Shown here: positions 25,763 through 37,137 of the stretch, one piece after another
How the letters are laid out: each line of letters starts with the position of its first letter
How positions within the stretch are numbered: position 1 is the first letter of the stretch
Origin: Vitis vinifera
Lineage: Eukaryota; Streptophyta; Magnoliopsida; Vitales; Vitaceae
Direction of reading: 5' to 3'
DNA: 64,000 nucleotides
NCBI RefSeq assembly: GCF_030704535.1
Contig: NC_081806.1
Location: forward strand, 5,603,001 to 5,667,000
Notes under the pieces: model-generated
Told to the model about the DNA's origin: nothing
What the model saw: only the letters and a program-made list of their open reading frames with translations
The model's database searches: none
Program-made: the position numbers and the translations under genes

Positions 25763-26030
25763 CCTAATATAATTTAATTTCTCTAAATTTGGGTTGATTA
25801 GGTTAGATTCGGGACTCATCGGATTGCATAATTCAAAATTCATTCTTAGTCGAGATGCACGGTTATAAAAAATAATAAATTTATATCAAAATTGTTCCTA
25901 ATATAATTTAATTTCTCTAAATTTGGGTTGATTAGGTTAGATTCGGGACTCATCGGGTTGCATAATTCAAAATTCATTCTTAGTCGAGATGCACGGTTAT
26001 AAAAAATAATAAATTTATATCAAAATTGTT
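25763..26030. repeat. 134-bp tandem duplication, nearly identical
   Basis: Copies 25763-25896 and 25897-26030 are almost identical (CCTAATATAATTTAATTT, GGTTAGATTCGGGACTCATC, GAGATGCACGGTTATAAA). A third, shorter and diverged piece follows to about 26120. The near identity points to a recent duplication. Together with the GGGTTGG / CCCGCC-rich stretch at 26320-26405 it may belong to one degenerate DNA transposon, which I could not delimit. Confidence 0.9.
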
Positions 26031-26459
26031 AATATTCGGACATCCACGGTTATAAAAAAAAAATAATAATTCAAAATTCATCCTTAATATTTAAATTTTT
26101 TTATATATTTATATCAAAATTGTAATAATAAATAGTAAAAAATTTCAAGATAGCAATAAAATTGTAAAAATAAATTTATATACCTTTCTTAAAAAATGAA
26201 AAAAAAAACTATGCAATATAATAAAATTTTATATTTTTTCTTAAAAATATAAAAATAAAATGAATATTATTATCCTGATAATATATATTATAAATATTAT
26301 CAAAATATTGAATCGGATTTGTGTTAGGGTTGGATTGTCCAAAGTCATCGGATTGGATTGGGCGAACCCGCCAAAAGATTGGGTTTCGTTGGGCCAACCC
26401 GCCCAAAGTTACAGGCCTATTTTTTATCCTTCTTTTGAAATGAGAGGAGGGTACAGACC

Positions 26460-26592
26460 CTACTTACTCCCAAACAGACCTCATCTGTCTCCTCTCCCAC
26501 TCTCCAGTCTCCTCCGTCTTTCTCTTCTCAATCGATTCACCCACCATACTCTCTTCATCCTCACCGCAACCCACCACTCTTTCTCTCCGAAG
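26460..26592 (+). other. probable 5'UTR exon of the Pol III subunit gene
   Basis: A C/T-rich leader (CTCATCTGTCTCCTCTCCC, then TCTCTTCTCAATCG) ends at CCGAAG followed by the splice donor GTAAAA at 26593. The first in-frame acceptor before the Pol III subunit ATG is TATTATAG ending at 28894. A 5'UTR intron of about 2.3 kb would be made this way, and both LINE insertions lie inside it. The start of the exon is a guess; no cDNA evidence is available here. Confidence 0.5.
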
Positions 26593-26639
26593 GTAAAAGT
26601 TAAAACCCCTGCTTTCCATTTTCATATTTTTTTTGATTT

Positions 26640-28675
26640 GATTTCTCTTCACTTCACATTTTGGAGATTTTGCTGGCCTATAGTGGGAAGCGAGGTGTTG
26701 CAACTATTTGGGAAATTTCACTCGAAGGATTCTATTGTAGCTAACGCTAAATTTTTTGTTCTTATTCTTAAGAAGGGAGGAGTGGAAGACATTAAGGATT
26801 TTAGGAGCCTCCCCGATAAGTTTGTCGCCTTCAGTAGCTTTCTGGGTTTACCAGTGACGGGGTTTGAGAAGGAAAGCAATTCCCTTCTTTGGAAGTTAGA
26901 GTCAAGAAAAGGTCGTGGAGTTAAGATTACTAGGGGAAAGAAGAAATCGCCTTTGGCTACTCGATTGGAGAGGGAGATCAGAAAACTAGAATGCTCGGTT
27001 AATTATGATTCCCACTCTCGGCCAGGGAAGGGGCAGGGGTGCTGGAGTCTGTGCTCCTTCTCTTTGAGGCTGCTCTCCCGTTTTGTAGCTTGGTGGTGGG
27101 TGTTGGGGTCCAGATGGTCTCTAGGGCGTCTTATGTTTTATGCTACTCTTTAGGGGTTTGTTTTGGTGTGGGTGGTGCTTTCAGTAATGGGCTTTCCCGA
27201 TAAGGAGAGTCCAGTTGTTTGCTGGTTTTTGTGTTCTGGGATGATTGGTTTTTCCGTTTCTCTTTCTCTCTTTCTGGCCTTTAGGCATGGGTTGTATACT
27301 TCGTTGTGAACTTGGCTACGCCTTTTGCGTTTTTTAATATACTCTCATTTACCTATTAAAAAAAAGGATTTTAGGCAATCTTTATAACCTTCAAGCGGAA
27401 GTTCTAGCTAATAGGCTGAAAATGATGGTTAGATAGGTGGTATCAGAAAACCAAAATGCTATTATGAGGGGTAGACAAATCCTTGTAGCAGTTCTGATTC
27501 CAAATCAGGTCGTTGACTCAAGGAAATGAAGCTCCAAGGCAGGTTTAGGTGGTAAATTGGATATCGAAAAAACATATGGCCATGTGGATTTGAAGTTTCT
27601 CCTTTCACTTTCGGAAAGGATGGGTTTTGATGAGAAAGTAGATACGCTTTTGCATATCCACTATGAGGATGCTAGTTCTAGTCAATGGTACCCCCACAGA
27701 TTCTAGATTTCAGGAGGCTTGCCGGGTGGGGGGATCCTCTTTGACCCTATCTATTTGTGATAGTTATGGAAGACCATAGTTTTGTAGTATCCAAGGCTGA
27801 AAAAGGAGGATTCATTAATGGCTTCAAGGTTGACGGTAGAGGGGGAGAAGGAATGTATGTCTCCTACCTTTTGTTTGCAAATGATACTCTTCTCTTTTAG
27901 AGGCCAACAAGGATCTACTAGAAGTGGATCATAATTCTTTTTGAGGTTGTGTTAGGTTTGAAAACAAACATGCAAAAATGTGAATTTATGCCAGTGGGAA
28001 AAGTAGAGGAAGAGGGCAGATTGGTGTGTGTGTTTAGGTGTAAGGTGGGGAGGCTTCTTGCTTCTTACCTTGGTTTGCCTTTGGGAGCATCTTATAAGTC
28101 TTGTGCAGGGTGGGATACTATAGAGGAGAGATTCCAAAGGAGATTGACCTCTTAGATGAAGCAATACTTGTCCTAGGGAGGAAGATTAGTTCTTATTAAT
28201 AGCACTCTCTTGAGCCTTCCGATCTATTTCATGTTCTTTTTTTAATCCTTTTGGAAAAATGGGGAGCAAATTAGAAAGAACTAAGAGAGATTTTTTGTGG
28301 GGAAATCTGTAGGAAGGAAAAAACAATGTGTCTAATGAGGTGGTCTAATGTTTGTAAGGATGAAAATATGGAGGTTTGGAAATTAGAAGATACGAGGCCC
28401 TTAATTGGGCATTACTAGGCAAATGGTTGTGAAGGTTTGCTCGAGTGTGAGAGTGTGAGAGAAAGATCGTTTTTAGAAAATTCAGGGAATTGGATGGGTG
28501 ATGGAGTACTCTAGAGGTGGTTTTGGTTTGTTTGAAGGTTGTTGCTTGTATATGCCTTGTGGTATTTACCGTTTTATTATTTTGTGTATATTAACCATAT
28601 ACATAGGGTCCAACCCCGTCCTTTGGTGCTCCTTAATAGTCTCTGTTCTTGTTTATGAAAAAACAAAAATGCTAA
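26640..28675 (+). mobile_element. 5'-truncated LINE, interrupted by a second LINE
   Basis: The reverse transcriptase frame begins near 26655 (TFWRFCWPIVGSEV, then LILKKGGVEDIKDF) and resumes after the insertion at about 27376 (NLYNLQAEVLANRLK, then QNAIMRGRQIL, LDIEKTYGHVD, LLFANDTL, YLGLPLGASYKSC, ending near 28300). Stops and frameshifts are frequent. The 3' trailer at 28550-28675 has TATACATAGGG, TTTGGTGCTCC, TTGTTTATGAAAAAAC. It lies in the 5'UTR intron of the Pol III subunit gene, in the same direction. Part of the 297-codon open frame at 26260-27153 comes from this fragment by chance. Confidence 0.85.
26806..27363 (+). mobile_element. LINE copy nested in the LINE above, with target duplication
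   Basis: Flanked by a perfect 12-bp direct repeat, AAGGATTTTAGG, at 26794-26805 and 27364-27375, which is the target-site duplication inside the host RT codons for KDFR. The insert reads VTGFEKESNSLLWKLESRKG and TRLEREIRKLECSVNYD (a plant LINE region upstream of RT), then from about 27040 a G/T-rich 3' trailer with TTTTTAATATACTCTC, ACCTATT and a poly(A) tail. RT itself is missing, so the copy is internally deleted or derives from a short non-autonomous form. Confidence 0.85.
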
Positions 28676-28896
28676 TATGAGTTGGTAGTAGTATAAAGGT
28701 AGAACTTGCTAGCTCCTCTCTCTCTCTCCTCTTTTTGCCTTTTTAATCTACATGTTAATGCACATGGCCATGTATGACCTAATAACAGTCAATTAAGAAA
28801 TTGAATTTCTGTTCCACCCATGAGAATATGGCTTATATGGCTTTATGTGTTTTATCATATCATTCTTCTTATTATAATTTTTTATCTATTATAGGA

Positions 28897-29616
28897 ATGA
28901 GCCGGTCACAAGGATCATCACTTAAAAGAAAACGGCCAGACACAAACACAGCCTCTCAACCTCTGCTAGATGCTGAGCGTGTTCTTTATGATCTGATACG
29001 AAGTAAAGAAGACATGGGAATCTGGACGCGAGACATGAAACGGGAAACAAACCTCCCTGACAATGTGGTCACTAAGTCCCTCAAGGCTCTCCAAGTCAAG
29101 AAATTAATAAAAGAGGTAGTGAACATCCAAAGTAAGGGGAGAAAACACTACATGGCGGTAGAGTTTGAACCATCAAAAGAACTTACTGGAGGTGCATGGT
29201 ATGTGGAGGGGAACCTTGATACAGAATACATAAAGATTCTTAAAGAGACATGCGTAAGGGTCTTATCTAAGCTGAAGGTTGCTACAGCAGAGGGAATTTC
29301 AGAGTCAATAAATAAGACAGGTCTCTGTGCTACTGAATGCTCTACCCAACAAATTGCAGAGATATTGAGGGCTTTGGTATTGGACAATGAGATTATGGAG
29401 GTGAGAAGTTCTGGTTCTGGGGAATTTTCTTCTATTCCAATTGGGGCAGTTTGTTATAGATGCACAAATAAGGGAGGCCTTGGAGGAGGGGGTCCAACAA
29501 TAGGGGCCATGGCTTCAATTCCGTGTGGTGTTTGTCCTCGGATAACTCAGTGCACACCGGATGGCATCATCTCGCCAAAGACCTGTGCCTACTACACCAA
29601 GTGGTTGGATTTTTAA
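28897..29616 (+). CDS. RNA polymerase III subunit RPC6/RPC34-like
   Basis: 239-aa homolog of human POLR3F and yeast Rpc34, part of the Pol III-specific trimer that helps open promoters at tRNA, 5S and other small RNA genes in the nucleus. The coding part is a single exon. ATG 28897 is chosen because it lies two bases after the acceptor TATTATAG and begins MSRSQGSSLKRKRP; the upstream in-frame Met at 28801 would be intronic. Residues about 20-95 form a winged-helix domain (LLDAERVLYDLI, GIWTRDMKRETNLP, KSLKALQVKKLIKEV), and about 100-165 a second one (GGAWYVEGNLDTEYI). Cys210, Cys213, Cys219 and Cys230 (CGVC, QC, TC) match the C-terminal iron-sulfur cysteine cluster, and the protein ends YYTKWLDF as in animal homologs. 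It looks intact. Confidence 0.95.
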   Translation: MSRSQGSSLKRKRPDTNTASQPLLDAERVLYDLIRSKEDMGIWTRDMKRETNLPDNVVTKSLKALQVKKLIKEVVNIQSKGRKHYMAVEFEPSKELTGGAWYVEGNLDTEYIKILKETCVRVLSKLKVATAEGISESINKTGLCATECSTQQIAEILRALVLDNEIMEVRSSGSGEFSSIPIGAVCYRCTNKGGLGGGGPTIGAMASIPCGVCPRITQCTPDGIISPKTCAYYTKWLDF

Positions 29617-30808
29617 ACACATTTTATTCAGATTTTTATAGGAAGTTACAAGCAAATTTTATTAGTGTGGCATTGCATAGCTTGGATGCCCCTTATTTAT
29701 TTTAATGAATTTCATTCATGTTCTCTGTAGACTTACCTAATCCCCTCTGTGCCTTACCTTTGTTCGAGTGTCTTTGTTTCAACCTCCTCGTAAGGTGAAT
29801 TTCACTCACCTCGATTGTTTAAGTTATATACACTTAAGCATTATTAATCTCAAATTTTATCAAATACCATCTTGGGTTTCTAATTTCACTCACTTCCTTT
29901 TTTTATTTTTTATTATCCCTCTGATATATTTATACTTCCAAATTTACTTTTATTTTTTGAATTTTATTTTACTTTCATACTTAGTATTATAAAATAATGC
30001 ATTTAGGTTAAAAACTAATATTTTCTATGATTTGAATTTATTTTTAGTTTTTATTTTTATGCTCCTATTTTATTTGATTTTTATTGTTATAAGTCTTCAT
30101 TTTCTGGAATTTTATTTTATTTTTTGTTTTAAAAAATCACTTACCAATACCATTTTCAAAGAATCACTTCCAATAAATCTCTAAATTTTTTTGAATTTAT
30201 TTTCATAAAATAATAATAATTTCTATATAAAATGTAATAATTCTTTGGAATTTCCCTTATCGATCAAGCTTGTGGAGAAATGATCGAAGCATCGATGATG
30301 CGATTGTTGGATTCCACATTGGATATCTGCTAAGAATTCATCGGTGAAGTTATAGCTCTCGAACAAGTGATGAGGATAAGGTTGCCTAGGTCAATGGATC
30401 GTAGCATTTAATCTTCTCACTTTCAATTACGAAATAGGCTAGTGAAAGACGAAATCCTCTCATAGGCATTGCACTCCTTTGGTTTGGCTTAGTCGTGAAA
30501 AGAGGAAGTCTCCCCTAGCTATGGATCTACCATATATAATTCTAATGTAAGTTGGTGAAGGCAAAGACCAGCCATTTGGATAAAGAATATCTCTACGGCA
30601 AGAAACCAAACCTAGGGAGTGATGATCGGCTTGTTACTTTTAAAAATATTTGGATATTCAAATTTTTGAAGGTAACTTCGTATTCTTTAAATAAAAATTA
30701 ATATTATTTTTTATTTTAAAAATTGGTAAACAGAAAATATACCATTGACTAAACACAAAACACTCTTTTTAAGGCTTTTACATAATCGCTAGATCTCAGA
30801 TAAGGGTA
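29617..30808. other. intergenic DNA between the Pol III subunit gene and SEC61A
   Basis: AT-rich, with long T-rich runs at 29880-30130. The stretch 30240-30640 is less AT-rich and holds no recognisable gene or repeat unit. The short open frames here have no recognisable content. Confidence 0.5.
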
Positions 30809-30846
30809 ACGGTAGATAATTAGTCGTACGGTAGATAATTAGTCGT
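30809..30846. repeat. perfect 19-bp tandem repeat in the SEC61A promoter
   Basis: ACGGTAGATAATTAGTCGT occurs twice without gap (30809-30827, 30828-30846), about 50 bp before the likely TATA box. It may contribute repeated factor sites; the motif GATAA occurs in each unit. Confidence 0.9.
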
Positions 30847-30897
30847 GCCGGCCGCAGACCGAAGTGATCCTCGTGGCCCTCGTGGCAGATGCGCCAA

Positions 30898-30907
30898 TAT
30901 ATATAAA
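30898..30907 (+). promoter_or_regulatory. TATA box for SEC61A
   Basis: TATATATAAA lies about 30 bp before the putative transcription start and overlaps a CCAAT sequence at its 5' side. It is followed by a C/T-rich leader ending at the donor GCGAG|GTAGGG (31005/31006). The leader resumes at 32079 after the acceptor TGGTGTAG, giving a 1.07-kb 5'UTR intron. Confidence 0.65.
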
Positions 30908-32108
30908 ACTGGAGAGAAGAGCAGAGAAGAAACCCTCGTTTTTGAAATATCTCTCTGGAGAACTGATTTCCTCACAGTCGGATCTCCACGATTCTCTCCA
31001 GCGAGGTAGGGTCAGATTCCAATCTCAATCTCCGTTCACCGCCTTCTTTCCATTCCATTTCTTTGGTTTTGCTTCGATTGTTTCTGGATCTGTAGCTCCT
31101 TTCTCCAAGTTTTGAATTTTTTCCGATTTATTCGTGTTTGATTGTTGTTTCCTCTGTCGTGTTTCCTGGATTCATTGGTAGGTTGTGTTATAGATCGAGA
31201 TCTGCATGTAGTGTTTTTTTTTTTTTTTTAGTTTATTGGTTTAGGTTCCGTACGGTTGCGGTGATCTGTTTGGTTGCTGAGAAAGCAGAGGAGGAGAAGG
31301 ATTGGAAGTGGAGGTTTGAGTTTTGTTTGGTATTTTTTTGGTGATGGAAGGGACAACTGCTTTCTGTTGACCGAGAAAGGGAAATTGAGGGCGTCTTTGG
31401 GTAAGAGAAATGGGAAGGATTTGGAAATAAAAAGAGAAAAAATGTTGACTAGAAGGCTTTTTTTGGTAGATAAGAAAACAAGATGTTTACATTCATCAAG
31501 TGATGTTTTAATGAAATTAGTTTTGAAAATAGTTGGAATGCGAATTTTAATTTTCAGTTTTTTGAAAAAATAAAATCCGCCATAGTTTTTATCTACTTTC
31601 AGGGGTAATTTGCTGTATATTTTTACGGCCTTGATGAGAGTGCAAGGTATTTTTTCCCTCACTTTGGATGTTGACATGAACAATCAAGCTATGTTCAGTA
31701 GAAATTGTGAATTTGGGTGTCTGTAATTCAAAGTTGGTCTTGTTATCCCTGGGTTATGTGGAATTATCACCTTGAAATTCCAATTTAAATATAGCCTTAC
31801 AAGGAAAAAAAATCAAATTTAAACCTCCAATTTTGATTTGCTTTTTGATTACTTCATATGATTCTGAACTGAATATGAATTCATAGTCCTCCATGATTGT
31901 TATTCAGTATTTTAGATAAGTTTTCAATTGATTCTAATTTCATAAGTTTATTTAAATCACCTATTTTGTCATTTAGAAAGGTATTTGAGTGTTTGTTCTT
32001 TGAATGGAAGATTGCATCATCTATTATATTGGTATTGATTACTTATTTATTCATGTTTTTGGTGAATGGCTGGTGTAGGTTGGACCTGTATAATTTAAGC
32101 TCAACAAG

Positions 32109-35100
32109 ATGGGAGGAGGATTTAGGGTGCTTCATCTTGTCAGGCCATTTCTCTCGTTCCTGCCAGAAGTTCAGAATGCTGACCGGAAAATCCCATTTAG
32201 AGAGAAGGTTATATACACTGTGATCTCTCTCTTTATCTTTTTGGTATGCAGTCAGCTACCACTGTATGGAATACACTCTACAACAGGTGCTGATCCATTC
32301 TATTGGATGCGTGTTATTCTTGCCTCAAGCCGTGGAACTGTGATGGAGTTGGGGATCACCCCAATTGTGACTTCTGGACTGGTGATGCAACTCTTGGCTG
32401 GGTCAAAGATTATTGAAGTGGACAACAATGTGCGTGAGGATCGTGCTCTCTTGTAAGTATCCTTTAGGCTAAGTTCTATTTGGGTTTTTGGTCAGATGTG
32501 ATACATTTCTTGTACTATTTGTGATTCAGATATATTATTCTCCCTGCTACATTTGTTACATAGTTGATGTTTTAACAGATTGAAAGGCCTCTAGTAGATC
32601 TACTGTTTTTCTGCTAACTATAGCGTTGTGCATGTATTCTATGTTCACATTTATTCTAGATGCTTGTGCTTTTGTTGGTGCTTGCACAAATTGCAGTTTT
32701 CAGGAATAACTGAAGTAGATTTCAATTTTTTTGCTAGTCTAATTTCCTTATGTAACCTGTTCTATATATATACAACAATCTGATTTTCTCTGCCTCTCAG
32801 GAATGGTGCACAAAAGCTACTGGGCATCCTGATAGCTGTTGGTGAAGCTGTTGCATATGTTCTCTCAGGAATGTATGGCAGTGTTAGCCAACTTGGAGTT
32901 GGAAATGCCATCCTTATTATTGTTCAACTCTGCTTTGCTGGTATCATTGTGATATGTTTAGATGAACTTCTGCAGAAAGGATATGGCCTTGGCTCTGGAA
33001 TTTCTCTTTTCATAGCAACTAATATCTGGTTAGCATCTGCTTCTTTTTCTGGGATTTTTTTTAATTAATTTATGATTTTGAACATGGAATATTTGAAGAA
33101 GCTTTATTGTCTAGCAGCCAGTGTCTGGTGAATGGTGGGCCCATTTTCTGGGTGGACCATTAACTCTACTGTCAAGTAGTGATTGCTAATGAATTGTTTT
33201 GATCAATTGGCAGTGAAAACATCATCTGGAAGGCTTTTAGCCCCACCACTATTAATAGTGGTCGTGGAGCTGAATTTGAAGGTGCTGTTATTGCTCTCTT
33301 CCATCTGCTAATAACTCGCACAGATAAGGTTCGTGCTCTACGGGAGGCTTTCTATCGGCAGAACCTTCCAAATGTGACAAATTTGCTTGCAACGGTCTTG
33401 ATCTTCCTTATTGTTATCTACTTCCAAGGATTCCGGGTGGTTTTGCCTGTGCGGTCAAAGAATGCTCGTGGACAGCAGGGTTCATATCCTATCAAGCTGT
33501 TCTACACCTCCAACATGCCCATCATTCTACAGTCTGCTCTTGTTACCAACCTATACTTTATATCCCAGGTACTGGAGCTTTAAGCTTGTATACACAGGTT
33601 GGGGTCATTTTCTTCTGGTGTTATACTAACAATTTTATTTCTTACAGTTGCTGTACAGGAGGTACAGTGGAAATTTCCTTGTAAATCTCTTGGGCAAGTG
33701 GAAGGAATCTGAATATTCAGGCGGTCAATACATCCCTGTTGGTGGTCTTGCTTATTATATAACCGCACCATCAAGGTGACATGATCATCTTTGACTTTTT
33801 TTATATCGTCTATGTTATACCTTGCATTTTTGTTTGTTGAGTTGTCTATTTGCTATGTTTACTTTCCCTGCTCTCTCAGCCAATGCTTAATAAATGATTG
33901 TACTCCATTAACACGCTTTGACAATATGTTGCAGCTTGGCCGATATGGCAGCCAATCCTTTTCATGCTCTCTTCTATCTAATCTTTATGTTGGCTGCCTG
34001 TGCACTTTTCTCAAAGACTTGGATTGAAGTATCTGGATCCTCTGCTAGAGATGTGGCTAAGCAGCTCAAGGTATGAATTCTTTGGGACTATACTTGTCTT
34101 AATTTTGTCATCCCCTTCCTACTTTTGTGCTGTTATTGAAATGAGGGTTTTGTTTTGGGGGCCAAGGATCTTTTAACAATATGGGACTTGTTAACTTGTG
34201 TTAAAATCAATTACCATAGTTCCATTTTTTTCATGTATTTACCTTGGGAGATTAGCCTCCTATCCCAGGGTCCAGAGTAATCGGGCTCAATAGGCCCAAG
34301 GATGAAAATTTTTGTTTTTTTGGCCGAAATTTCGTGTTTTGGAGGCTGGCGAAACAAAAGAGGGGGCAAAATGTCGACAGAAGAAATATCCGTAAATTTC
34401 GCCAAAAATCGGAGAAATTTCGGTGATTTTTTGAAAAAATTGCCTCCGGTTGGAAAATTTTGGAGAAAAATCGTTTTGTTTCAGTTTATTTCGGCGATTT
34501 TCCAGCAAAAAAACAGAAATTTTCCTACCATGCACAGGATACAAAATCTAATCATGATTTGTAGGCAAAGGTTATGTTTTTCAGCCTGGCTCAAAAATCG
34601 TGGATTTGGGGTTCATGAAATTTAAATCCAATGGCACAACAGCAAAGAGACCCCTAAAACAGATCCAGAAAACTCAGGGAGCAAAAGAAAAGCAATTTTT
34701 TTTTGTTATCTTTGGGGGTTTTGCGTGGATTTTCTCGGAAATCAAACGAGGATGAATTTTCCCAGAAATTGAATGGGGGATGGATTTTCTATGGAATCAA
34801 ATGGGGGTTGCAAAAAAAATAATAATAACATGATTAGATTAGTACCTGCGAGGATTGTGAGTGGTAGAGGAAAATAGGGCTTTTTTAGGGATTCTGTCAT
34901 AGGGCATCTTCAGAAAAGGGCTTCTTGATGCCCGAGTGAGAGAAGTGGTGTGGCCTTTTGAAGGAAACAAATCATGACCCCTGTGCATCTGATGGTCCAA
35001 ATTGAAGCTGGATGTGATCCAACAGTCAGAATTGAACCTCAAGCTATGTGATAATATGTATAAATTATTGATATTTACTAGAATACGTTTTTCATAAAGC

Positions 35101-36757
35101 TTCAAAATGAGTGTACAAGTACAACCGACATAATATAATTATGTCTGATATCGCAAATCATATTATATATATATATATCAAATTCTTCAATAAAACAACT
35201 TTAAATCGTCTATTATACTTCTAGTTACATTACTACGAGGTTTTTTTACATTTCCATGAGTTTTGATCAATTTTTTGCTTACCAAATTTTTTTTCCAAAA
35301 TATCCGTCGATATTTCTCCGATATATCCAATATATACGTAAAATCAAGTTATCGATATTTTCATCCTTGAATGGGCCCAGTCTTTTTTTCTAACAGATTT
35401 CAGGTATGGGAACCATAGATCCTTTGGCTTTGGGACATGCTAGGCATTGTAAATAACTAATCACTAGTAGTCTATTACTTGCCTGCATGGATGCATCATA
35501 CTTGATGTTTTAATATAAATGGGTTGATTGGTTGGGTCCAGGTTATGCAATTCTGGACCTAGTCAAAATAACAAATAGTGTTAGTCTGAGGCGAGGCTAA
35601 ATATGCCAGATCCATGTAATAGCTAGCTTACAAGATGGGCAATTATGATGATTTATGTTGCAATCTGTTTAGGTTTTGAAAGAGTCTTCCCTAAAAACAT
35701 TGTTTGTTTGGTCAAGGGATTTGCTGGGAGTGGATGGTAATAATTTTATAGAGCTTATTAGTTGATTGGGGGGAGTTAGGCAATTGAGAGGCCTTTGTTG
35801 TTTGTTCTTCTGCTCTAGCCAAACCCAGTCTACTATTTTTTCTTCTCTGGATCACATTTGGACATATTGCTTGCTTATCTAAGATATTAGTTCTTTGGGC
35901 TTCCTGAATTATATGATATTGTCTGTAAATCCTATAATGTGAACCCTACCTTATTGGTATGTATTGTATATATATTTGGAATATAATCTAGAAGAATCAG
36001 GTGGTCCTCAAAATAATATAAAGAGAATCTGAAATATTATCAACTACATGAATATTAATTATTTCTTAAGATGTTTTTAAATATTAATATATTCAATAGG
36101 GAAATCATTGCATAATTGGCTTGTGGGTCATGAATTAAGATCACAGTTTAAAACAAAAATTGTGGTCTGTGAAGAACCGAACCCCATGTGAGAAACCAGA
36201 CCTTGATTGAAGTAAATAGAGAATTCTTTCAGTTTAGTTTCTAAACTGTGTTGGATAAACACTTCACTTAGCAGGTTATATGCATCAGTAGTAGTGCTTC
36301 ATTAAGCAATAGAGTCTTAACTATCTGGCAAACTTGGTCCTGCCATTCAGGCTGTGTCTTCGAGACTGATTTGACATTTTATTAACTTACCAAACAATTG
36401 AGTTACTGTGTATTATTTTCACGGTTCATAAAGGAAAACTATTTGTTTAACATTATGCATGTAGATTATAAGGATTGATTATGGTGGCCATCAGATGAAT
36501 TCTTGATGATTTTTCAGGAGCAACAAATGGTGATGCCTGGGCACCGGGAGGCTAACTTGCAGAAAGAACTCAATCGCTACATACCCACTGCAGCAGCCTT
36601 CGGGGGTATGTGCATCGGTGCACTGACAGTGTTGGCTGATTTTATGGGGGCAATTGGCTCGGGCACAGGAATTCTTCTTGCAGTTACCATAATTTATCAG
36701 TACTTTGAAACATTTGAGAAGGAGAGAGCTAGCGAGCTCGGCTTCTTTGGATTCTAA
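32109..36757 (+). CDS. SEC61A: protein transport channel subunit SEC61 alpha
   Basis: Pore subunit of the ER translocon, which passes nascent secretory and membrane proteins with SEC61 beta and gamma. Exons are 32109-32452, 32801-33028, 33214-33568, 33648-33775, 33935-34070 and 36518-36757, all GT/AG and in frame: 1431 nt, 476 aa, the usual family length. It begins [21 protein letters not shown] and carries the plug region [19 protein letters not shown], then [41 protein letters not shown] (the cytosolic loop that meets the ribosome), [15 protein letters not shown] and the end [12 protein letters not shown]. About ten membrane spans are expected. Exon 1 starts at 32079 with 30 nt of 5'UTR. 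Intron 5 (2.4 kb) holds a transposon. No defect was seen. Arabidopsis has several near-identical copies, so paralog identity is not assigned. Confidence 0.97.
34297..35369. mobile_element. non-autonomous DNA transposon in SEC61A intron 5
   Basis: The ends are CAAGGATGAAAAT (34297) and ATTTTCATCCTTG (ending 35369), perfect inverted copies of 13 bp, and further inward both strands keep matching GAAATAT-CG or ATATTTC-CCG patterns. GGCCC and GGGCCC flank the two sides. The 1.07-kb interior has no transposase reading frame. Size, long and loose subterminal inverted repeats and lack of coding fit a Mutator-like element, though the class is inferred. Confidence 0.6.
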
Positions 36758-37015
36758 GTTATTACAATTTTTGCCTAAGCAATGACATTTTTGATAGGTA
36801 AAAACATAAATATATATTATATATAAAGAACAAAGGTGCTCTTAAGGCCAAGCCAAAGTGGATAAATTTACAACAGGTGGTGACAAAAGGTAAAAACAGA
36901 AAAGAAGAGGAATACAAAATACCTCATCCACCTTTATCTAAAATTCAATTAATTAAAAAATTAATTAAAGGTAAAAGTCTTTTGTCTATAAATAACTTAA
37001 ACATTAAATAACTTA
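36758..37015. other. SEC61A 3' flank with a LINE 3'-end fragment
   Basis: After the SEC61A stop comes a short 3'UTR. From about 36785 the sequence TTTTTGATAGGTAAAAACAT reads, on the minus strand, as the end of a plant LINE trailer (TTTTTACCTATCAAAAA). It continues to about 36930 with CTCTTAAGGCCAAGCC. No gene was seen. Confidence 0.5.
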
Positions 37016-37137
37016 AAGTATGTTCGATAGTAATTTTAAAAAGTGTTTTTAATTTTTTTAACATTTGAAAATTTTTATTATTAAAATATTAAAAATATTA
37101 TAATCGTTTTATAAAATTATTGTTAAACACATTTTTA
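37016..37137. mobile_element. short MITE, family with GTTTGATAGTAATTTTA ends (copy 1)
   Basis: An inverted-repeat element of about 120 bp: the left part TTCGATAGTAATTTTAAAAAG pairs with the right part ATTATTGTTAAACACA, and the middle is TTTTTATTATTAAAATATTAAAAATATTA. Related copies are at 53624-53742, 58380-58500, 58519-58633 and 58700-58813. Confidence 0.55.

Noticed and set aside
26260..27153. 297-codon open frame as a gene
   Set aside because: It runs through AT-rich DNA, a probable leader exon, an intron and pieces of two LINEs in scrambled order. It is a chance fusion, not a protein.
31228..31683. 151-codon minus-strand frame and plus-strand partners before SEC61A
   Set aside because: They lie in the 5'UTR intron of SEC61A, are low in complexity, and have no domain.
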